NCBI RefSeq assembly: GCF_001715295.1
Contig: NZ_MDKB01000006.1
Span: forward strand, 235,032 to 299,031
Length of the DNA stretch: 64,000 nucleotides
Origin: Streptomyces griseus
GTDB lineage: Bacteria > Actinomycetota > Actinomycetes > Streptomycetales > Streptomycetaceae
Reading direction: 5' to 3'
Below the pieces are notes generated by a model. It did no database searches. It was given only the letters and a program-made list of their open reading frames with translations, and was not told where the DNA came from. Of this stretch, positions 60,047 through 64,000 are shown piece by piece; position 1 is the stretch's first letter; each line of letters begins with the position of its first letter. The position numbers and the translations under genes are program-made.

Positions 60047-60322
60047 CTACGCACCCAGCGCCGCCCGCAGCCTCGCCGGGTCCACCCGCCAGAACGTGTG
60101 CTGTACGCCATCGATCAGCACCACCGGAATCTGCTCCCAGTACTCCTTGTGCAAGGCCTCGTCCCGGGTGATGTCCTTCTCCGTCCACGAGGCGCCGGTC
60201 TCCTCGCAGACCGCGCTCACCACCGTCCGCGCCTCGTCACACAGATGGCAGCCGGGCTTCCCCACGAGGGTCACCACCCGGTCCGCGGGCTTCTTCCTGG
60301 CACGACGCAACAGGGCACTCAT
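60047..60322 (-). CDS. Glutaredoxin-family protein
   Basis: A 91-residue thioredoxin-fold protein with the redox pair in VGKPGCHLCDEARTVVS (C-H-L-C) and the cis-proline in WEQIPVVLIDGVQH. The C-H-L-C type matches DUF836/glutaredoxin-like small proteins. ATG start (MSALLRRARKKP). It lies upstream of rex on the same strand, in line with a redox theme; the substrate is unknown. Confidence 0.88.
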   Translation of the reverse strand: MSALLRRARKKPADRVVTLVGKPGCHLCDEARTVVSAVCEETGASWTEKDITRDEALHKEYWEQIPVVLIDGVQHTFWRVDPARLRAALGA

Positions 60323-60446
60323 GCCCCCATTCTGCGCCCACCGGGCACCGACTCCGTCACCCGTTCGACATGACGCCCCCGAAGAGTTCACACCGCGGCA
60401 TCCCGCCGGGTCCGGAACGGCCGAACGGAATGGTTATGCTCACGCC

Positions 60447-61409
60447 ATGGCCGCTCTTGGATGGCTCACACCCCGCAGGCGCCCCGCCACGGCACGGAGC
60501 GTGCTGGCCGGCGAGGCCGCGGCCGAGGCCGCGCAGAAGGCGACGCTCCCCGCCGACGAGTCCCCTCTCCCCGCCGACGCCCTGGAACTGCTGACCGCCG
60601 TCGAGGAGACCGCCGAGCCGGCCTTCCCGGTGGCCGGGGACGAGCGGGCGGCCGCCTTCTTCGACCTCGACAACACCGTGATGCAGGGCGCCGCGCTCTT
60701 CCACTTCGGCAGGGGCCTGTACAAACGGAAGTTCTTCCAGCGCCGCGAACTGACCCGGTTCGCCTGGCAGCAGGCGTGGTTCCGGCTGGCCGGCGTCGAG
60801 GACCCGGAACACATGCAGGACGCCCGCGACAGCGCCCTGTCCATCGTCAAGGGCCACCGCGTCTCCGAGTTGATGTCCATCGGCGAGGAGATCTACGACG
60901 AGTACATGGCCGACCGCATCTGGCCCGGCACCCGCGCCCTCGCCGAGGCCCACCTCGACGCGGGCCAGAAGGTCTGGCTGGTCACGGCAGCCCCCGTGGA
61001 GACCGCCACGATCATCGCCCGCCGCCTCGGCCTGACCGGCGCCCTGGGCACCGTCGCCGAATCGGTCGACGGCGTCTACACCGGCCGCCTGGTCGGCGAA
61101 CCGCTGCACGGTCCGGCAAAGGCCGAGGCGGTGCGCGCCCTGGCTGCGGCGGAGGGACTCGACCTGGACCGCTGCGCCGCCTACAGCGACTCGCACAACG
61201 ACATCCCGATGCTCTCCCTGGTCGGCCACCCGTACGCGATCAACCCCGACTCCAAACTGCGCAAGCACGCCCGGGCCCTGGACTGGCGGCTGCGCGACTA
61301 CCGCACGGGCCGCAAGGCCGCCAAGGTCGGCATCCCGGCGGCCGCGGGAGTCGGCGCGCTGGCCGGCGGCACCGCCGCCGCGGTCGCCCTGCACCGCCGC
61401 CGCCGCTGA
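60447..61409 (+). CDS. HAD-IB family phosphatase
   Basis: A 320-residue haloacid dehalogenase-type hydrolase. Motif I is AAFFDLDNTVMQGA (D-x-D-x-T), motif II lies in VWLVTAAPVET, and motif III/IV is YSDSHNDIPMLSLVGHPYAI. It resembles the subfamily IB that includes phosphoserine phosphatase-like and CicA-like proteins. A Gly/Ala-rich hydrophobic segment with RRRR at the C-terminus might be a membrane tail. It precedes bldN on the same strand, separated by a terminator. Confidence 0.88.
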   Translation: MAALGWLTPRRRPATARSVLAGEAAAEAAQKATLPADESPLPADALELLTAVEETAEPAFPVAGDERAAAFFDLDNTVMQGAALFHFGRGLYKRKFFQRRELTRFAWQQAWFRLAGVEDPEHMQDARDSALSIVKGHRVSELMSIGEEIYDEYMADRIWPGTRALAEAHLDAGQKVWLVTAAPVETATIIARRLGLTGALGTVAESVDGVYTGRLVGEPLHGPAKAEAVRALAAAEGLDLDRCAAYSDSHNDIPMLSLVGHPYAINPDSKLRKHARALDWRLRDYRTGRKAAKVGIPAAAGVGALAGGTAAAVALHRRRR

Positions 61410-61458
61410 ACCGGGGCGGCCCGCCGCCCGCGCCGGCGATCCGCACCGGCCACCGCTC

Positions 61459-61488
61459 CCTGCCGGGCGGAACGCGCCGCCCGGCAGG
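61459..61488 (+). terminator. Terminator after the HAD phosphatase gene
   Basis: Perfect 12-bp arms CCTGCCGGGCGG and CCGCCCGGCAGG with a six-base loop, 50 bp past the stop codon. It isolates bldN transcription. Confidence 0.85.
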
Positions 61489-61625
61489 CACGACCGCCGG
61501 GCCACGCCCGGGCCGTACAGCCGATCGTGAGCGGTTCGCCCGTCTCCGGCACCCACCGCTCCGGCCAGTCGCGTTGCGTACGCACGACCACAACCCGTCG
61601 CCTCCGCAGACAGTTGACGAAGCAA

Positions 61626-61693
61626 ATCGATCAATTATCGATCACTATCTGCTGCCCGAACCGTCACTTAGAGGTTACCGAAGCGACGTAACC
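61626..61693. promoter_or_regulatory. Repeat-rich upstream region of bldN
   Basis: In the 421-bp space before bldN, ATCGAT occurs twice 11 bp apart within a repeat of CGATCAnTAT (61628 and 61639, one helical turn), and GGTTAC-N9-GTAACC is a perfect dyad at 61673-61693. The region is A/T-rich for this genome. bldN is known to be developmentally regulated (BldD in particular), but no clear BldD consensus was seen, so the sites remain unassigned. Confidence 0.5.
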
Positions 61694-61830
61694 GGTGATT
61701 TAAGCAACTGGGTGTAGCACCGCCTGTACGAAGCGTTATTCTCCTCAGACGCACAAGGAGCCCGCCCCCCACTACCACGGGTGACGGTTTTCGAACTGCA
61801 CGTGATGGAAGCTCTGCCTCTGGGAGTCCC

Positions 61831-62613
61831 GTGTACCCACACGTCGGGGTTGACACCTCGGGCCTGGCTACGCTGCGCGCAACGGTCCTCGACCTCTTGC
61901 GCGGCTTCGTCCCCACCGCGTACGCCGCCCCCGCATTTGCCACCCCTGCACCTGCCGGCCCCTGCTACGCGCTGGCCGAGCGCAGCGCGGCGGTCGGAAG
62001 ACGCAGCAACCGCGGCGCCACGGCCACGGCTACGTCCGCCGTCCGCCGTCCGACAGCCGACAGCGACAGCGCGCGCATGATGGACCTCGTCGAGCGCGCG
62101 CAGGCCGGTGAGGCCGAGGCCTTCGGCCGCCTGTACGACCAGTACAGCGACACCGTGTACCGGTACATCTACTACCGCGTGGGAGGGAAGGCCACAGCGG
62201 AGGACCTCACCAGCGAGACGTTCCTGCGCGCACTCCGCCGCATCTCCACCTTCACCTGGCAGGGGCGGGACTTCGGCGCCTGGCTGGTCACGATCGCCCG
62301 GAACCTGGTCGCCGACCACTTCAAATCCAGTCGTTTCCGACTGGAAGTGACCACCGGCGAGATGCTCGACGCCAACGAGGTCGCGCGGAGCCCCGAGGAC
62401 TCCGTCCTGGAGTCCCTCTCCAACGCCGCACTGCTGCAGGCCGTACGGCGGCTCAACCCGCAACAGCAGGAGTGCGTCACGCTGAGGTTCCTGCAGGGCC
62501 TCTCGGTCGCCGAGACCGCCCGGGTCATGGGAAAGAACGAGGGCGCCATCAAGACGTTGCAGTACCGCGCCGTCCGCACCCTTGCCCGCCTCCTGCCCGA
62601 CGACGCACGCTGA
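61831..62613 (+). CDS. bldN: ECF RNA polymerase sigma factor BldN
   Basis: A 260-residue developmental sigma factor. The first about 85 residues (MYPHVGVDTSGLATLRATVL onward) form the pro-sequence that is processed in S. coelicolor. Sigma region 2 follows (RMMDLVERAQAGEAEAFGRL, then DTVYRYIYYRVGGKATAEDL with the polymerase-contact and -10 residues), and region 4 is at the end (QQQECVTLRFLQGLSVAETA then RVMGKNEGAIKTLQYRAVRT). The GTG has GGGAG five bases upstream. It drives genes for aerial hyphae (chaplins, rodlins, bldM) in studied species. rsbN, its antagonist, is next. Confidence 0.97.
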   Translation: MYPHVGVDTSGLATLRATVLDLLRGFVPTAYAAPAFATPAPAGPCYALAERSAAVGRRSNRGATATATSAVRRPTADSDSARMMDLVERAQAGEAEAFGRLYDQYSDTVYRYIYYRVGGKATAEDLTSETFLRALRRISTFTWQGRDFGAWLVTIARNLVADHFKSSRFRLEVTTGEMLDANEVARSPEDSVLESLSNAALLQAVRRLNPQQQECVTLRFLQGLSVAETARVMGKNEGAIKTLQYRAVRTLARLLPDDAR

Positions 62614-62736
62614 GGCCACCGCACCCACGGCCCATCCTCCTCCCGACCCCCGGACACGCTCGGCGGGGTCCCTCCAGGGGACCTCTCGTCACCTCCAGTG
62701 ACGTGCTCGTGACACACCGCAGGATCGCTCTCCGTC

Positions 62737-62765
62737 CGTAACCCAACTGCCGCGCCCCTCGTTGT
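62737..62765 (+). promoter_or_regulatory. Candidate sigma-BldN promoter for rsbN
   Basis: CGTAAC (62737-62742) and CGTTGT (62760-62765), spaced 17 bp, fit the reported sigma-BldN promoter pattern of GTAAC and CGTTGA-like elements with about 16-17 bp between. It lies 129 bp before the rsbN start. The remainder of the 280-bp gap shows nothing else. Confidence 0.7.
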
Positions 62766-62893
62766 GCCGGATGCAGGCCCCCTGTCACCACCCGGACCGG
62801 ACCCACTCGCTCGATCGTGTGGGAAAACATCCGGTGGGCAACCTTCCGGACCCTCAGGGGAGTCGACCGTCATGACGAGAGGAGGTGCCGCCA

Positions 62894-64000
62894 GTGATCG
62901 CAAACGTTTCGGCACACCGGCGGGCGAACGCCTTCGCCCAGGCCCTGGAGGAGCAGTCGCCCCAGGGTGCGGCGGCCGTACAGCCCGAGGAGCCGGCCGA
63001 ACAGGCCGACCACGGACCGCTGTTGGCCCTGGCGAACGGCCTCGGCGAGCTACCGGGACCGGAATTGGATCCCGAGGTCAAAGTGGTGCAGCGAGCCCAG
63101 CTCGTCGCCGCCATGGAAACCATGTTCGCCGAAGGTGGTGCGTCCACGGGCCCTACGGTGCCCGAACAGCGGAGCAAGGGAGCACACCGTGCCTCCCCGC
63201 TCCGGAAGCTGCGTCCGCGCTCCCGCTGGGCGAAGGGCCTCACCGCCGGCGGACTCACGGTCGGAGTGGCCGCGGGAGCCTTCGGCGGAGTGGCCGCTGC
63301 CAGTTCCGACGCCCTGCCGGGTGATTCGCTGTACGGGCTCAAGCGCGGCATGGAGGACCTCCAGCTCGGCATGGCCGACGGCGACGCCGACCGCGGTGAG
63401 GCCTACCTGGACCAGGCGTCGACCCGCCTGAGCGAGGCCCGCCGGCTGATGGAGCGTGCCCGCGCCGGCGAGCTGGACCACGAGTCGCTCGGCGAGGTCA
63501 GACGCACCCTCGACCGCATGACGCGGGACGCCACCGAGGGCCACCGCCTGCTCCACTCCGCCTACCGCCGGGACGGGGCCATCGGACCGATCAGGACGCT
63601 GGACTCCTTCTCCCGTTCGCACCGCGCGAGCTGGAGCAGCCTCCGCGACCGGCTGCCCGTGCAGCTGACCGACATCGGCGAGAAGGTCAGCTCCGTGTTC
63701 GAGGCCATGGACCAGGAGGTCGCACCGCTCCAGGCCCTGCTGCCGCCCACCCCGGACAGCGGAGACGAGGCAGAGCGGCCCGCCGCCCCGGATCCCGGCG
63801 GCAACCCCTCGGGGCCGGCCGGCGCGGCGCCCTCCTCGCCGGCGGCGCCGCACGGCAAGGACGGCAGCACGGCCCCCGAGCCGTCCGGCTCCGGAGGCGG
63901 CCCGGCCGAGGGCCTGATCAACGGCGGCACCGACGGCCTGCTCGACGACCTTCCCACCGGAGGCGCCACCCCGTCCGCCCCCGGCGACGAGGCCGATCCC
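62894..64000 (+). CDS. rsbN: Anti-sigma-BldN factor RsbN, C-terminus cut by window edge
   Basis: 369 codons are inside the window with no stop reached. The GTG (MIANVSAHRRANAFAQALEE) has GGAGG eight bases upstream. An N-terminal cytoplasmic segment (about 1-110) would bind sigma BldN; a single transmembrane helix is at about 114-137 (AKGLTAGGLTVGVAAGAFGG). Outside comes the DUF5667 domain with DALPGDSLYGLKRGMEDLQL and long helices rich in Arg/Asp, then a Pro/Gly/Ser-rich disordered tail. Position directly after bldN and the domain layout match RsbN of S. venezuelae. Confidence 0.93.
   Translation, partial: MIANVSAHRRANAFAQALEEQSPQGAAAVQPEEPAEQADHGPLLALANGLGELPGPELDPEVKVVQRAQLVAAMETMFAEGGASTGPTVPEQRSKGAHRASPLRKLRPRSRWAKGLTAGGLTVGVAAGAFGGVAAASSDALPGDSLYGLKRGMEDLQLGMADGDADRGEAYLDQASTRLSEARRLMERARAGELDHESLGEVRRTLDRMTRDATEGHRLLHSAYRRDGAIGPIRTLDSFSRSHRASWSSLRDRLPVQLTDIGEKVSSVFEAMDQEVAPLQALLPPTPDSGDEAERPAAPDPGGNPSGPAGAAPSSPAAPHGKDGSTAPEPSGSGGGPAEGLINGGTDGLLDDLPTGGATPSAPGDEADP

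Noticed and set aside
59863..60171. Open frame on the + strand near the Rex operator
   Set aside because: No ribosome binding site, Pro/Arg/Ala-rich shadow composition, and it overlaps the glutaredoxin gene on the other strand.
61660..61680. BldD binding site upstream of bldN
   Set aside because: GTCACTTAGAGGTTAC resembles half of the consensus but spacing and second half do not fit; left unassigned.
1..64000. Mobile elements, prophage, tRNA and rRNA genes
   Set aside because: No transposase, integrase, terminal repeats, T-arm consensus or rRNA-like sequence was found on either strand by eye; a tRNAscan and IS search could still find something small.

Overview
The window is about 64 kb of high-GC actinobacterial chromosome, almost certainly Streptomyces. 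The evidence is third-position GC bias, frequent GTG starts, GTGA/ATGA stop-start overlaps, a rex-hemACD operon, the developmental sigma factor gene bldN with its anti-sigma gene rsbN, futalosine-pathway menaquinone genes, a class I (archaeal-type) lysyl-tRNA synthetase and several Streptomyces-type lipoproteins. No insertion sequence, prophage, CRISPR array, tRNA or rRNA gene was found. Most of it reads as core chromosome, with one accessory-looking signalling block at about 28.9-36.2 kb.

Layout. 0-11.6 kb: the start of an F420-type oxidoreductase, an amino-acid permease, and a fatty-acid module (acyl-CoA synthetase, thiolase, a FabG4-like long ketoacyl reductase, a MaoC/HtdX-like hydratase, a TetR regulator) with a palindromic operator between the divergent thiolase and reductase genes. 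A DctA/GltP symporter, a DUF4229 protein and a GNAT acetyltransferase follow. 11.7-17.5 kb: menaquinone (futalosine) genes mqnE, a UbiX-like flavin prenyltransferase, a UbiA-like prenyltransferase and a UbiD-like decarboxylase, interleaved with an Lrp regulator, a tiny basic protein and a rhomboid protease. 18-20.8 kb: a MarR regulator divergent from DJ-1 and aldehyde dehydrogenase genes. 20.8-28.5 kb: cytochrome c maturation genes (resA, ccdA, resB, ccsB), a secreted deacetylase-like lipoprotein, a histidine phosphatase and hemL.

28.9-36.2 kb is the most interesting block. It has three STAS anti-anti-sigma proteins, one HATPase anti-sigma kinase, two SpoIIE-type PP2C phosphatases (PAS-GAF-PP2C and GAF-PP2C), a MarR regulator, and a cobalamin-binding protein with the W-x9-EH signature of the CarH/LitR B12 photoreceptor family but no DNA-binding domain. 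The PP2C, B12 and STAS genes overlap in one operon. This suggests a light- or adenosylcobalamin-gated partner-switching pathway whose sigma factor is encoded elsewhere.

36.5-53 kb: a Mut7-C protein, a near-perfect parS-like site, YnfA, an SDR, RtcB, paired lipoproteins, a DUF2637 membrane protein, lysS, argS, a phospholipase D-like protein, a membrane-spanning XRE regulator divergent from a DUF4232 lipoprotein, and small genes. 53.7-60.3 kb: hemB, then rex-hemA-hemC-hemD behind a clear Rex operator, and a glutaredoxin. 60.4-64 kb: a HAD phosphatase, bldN, and rsbN (truncated by the window end), the last preceded by a good match to a sigma-BldN promoter.

Tetrapyrrole supply (hemL, hemB, hemACD), cytochrome c assembly and menaquinone synthesis all serve respiration, and Rex ties the haem operon to NADH/NAD+ balance. 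From recalled S. coelicolor locus numbers, the left and right parts correspond to regions on opposite sides of oriC at similar distances, so the window may span an inter-replichore inversion junction.
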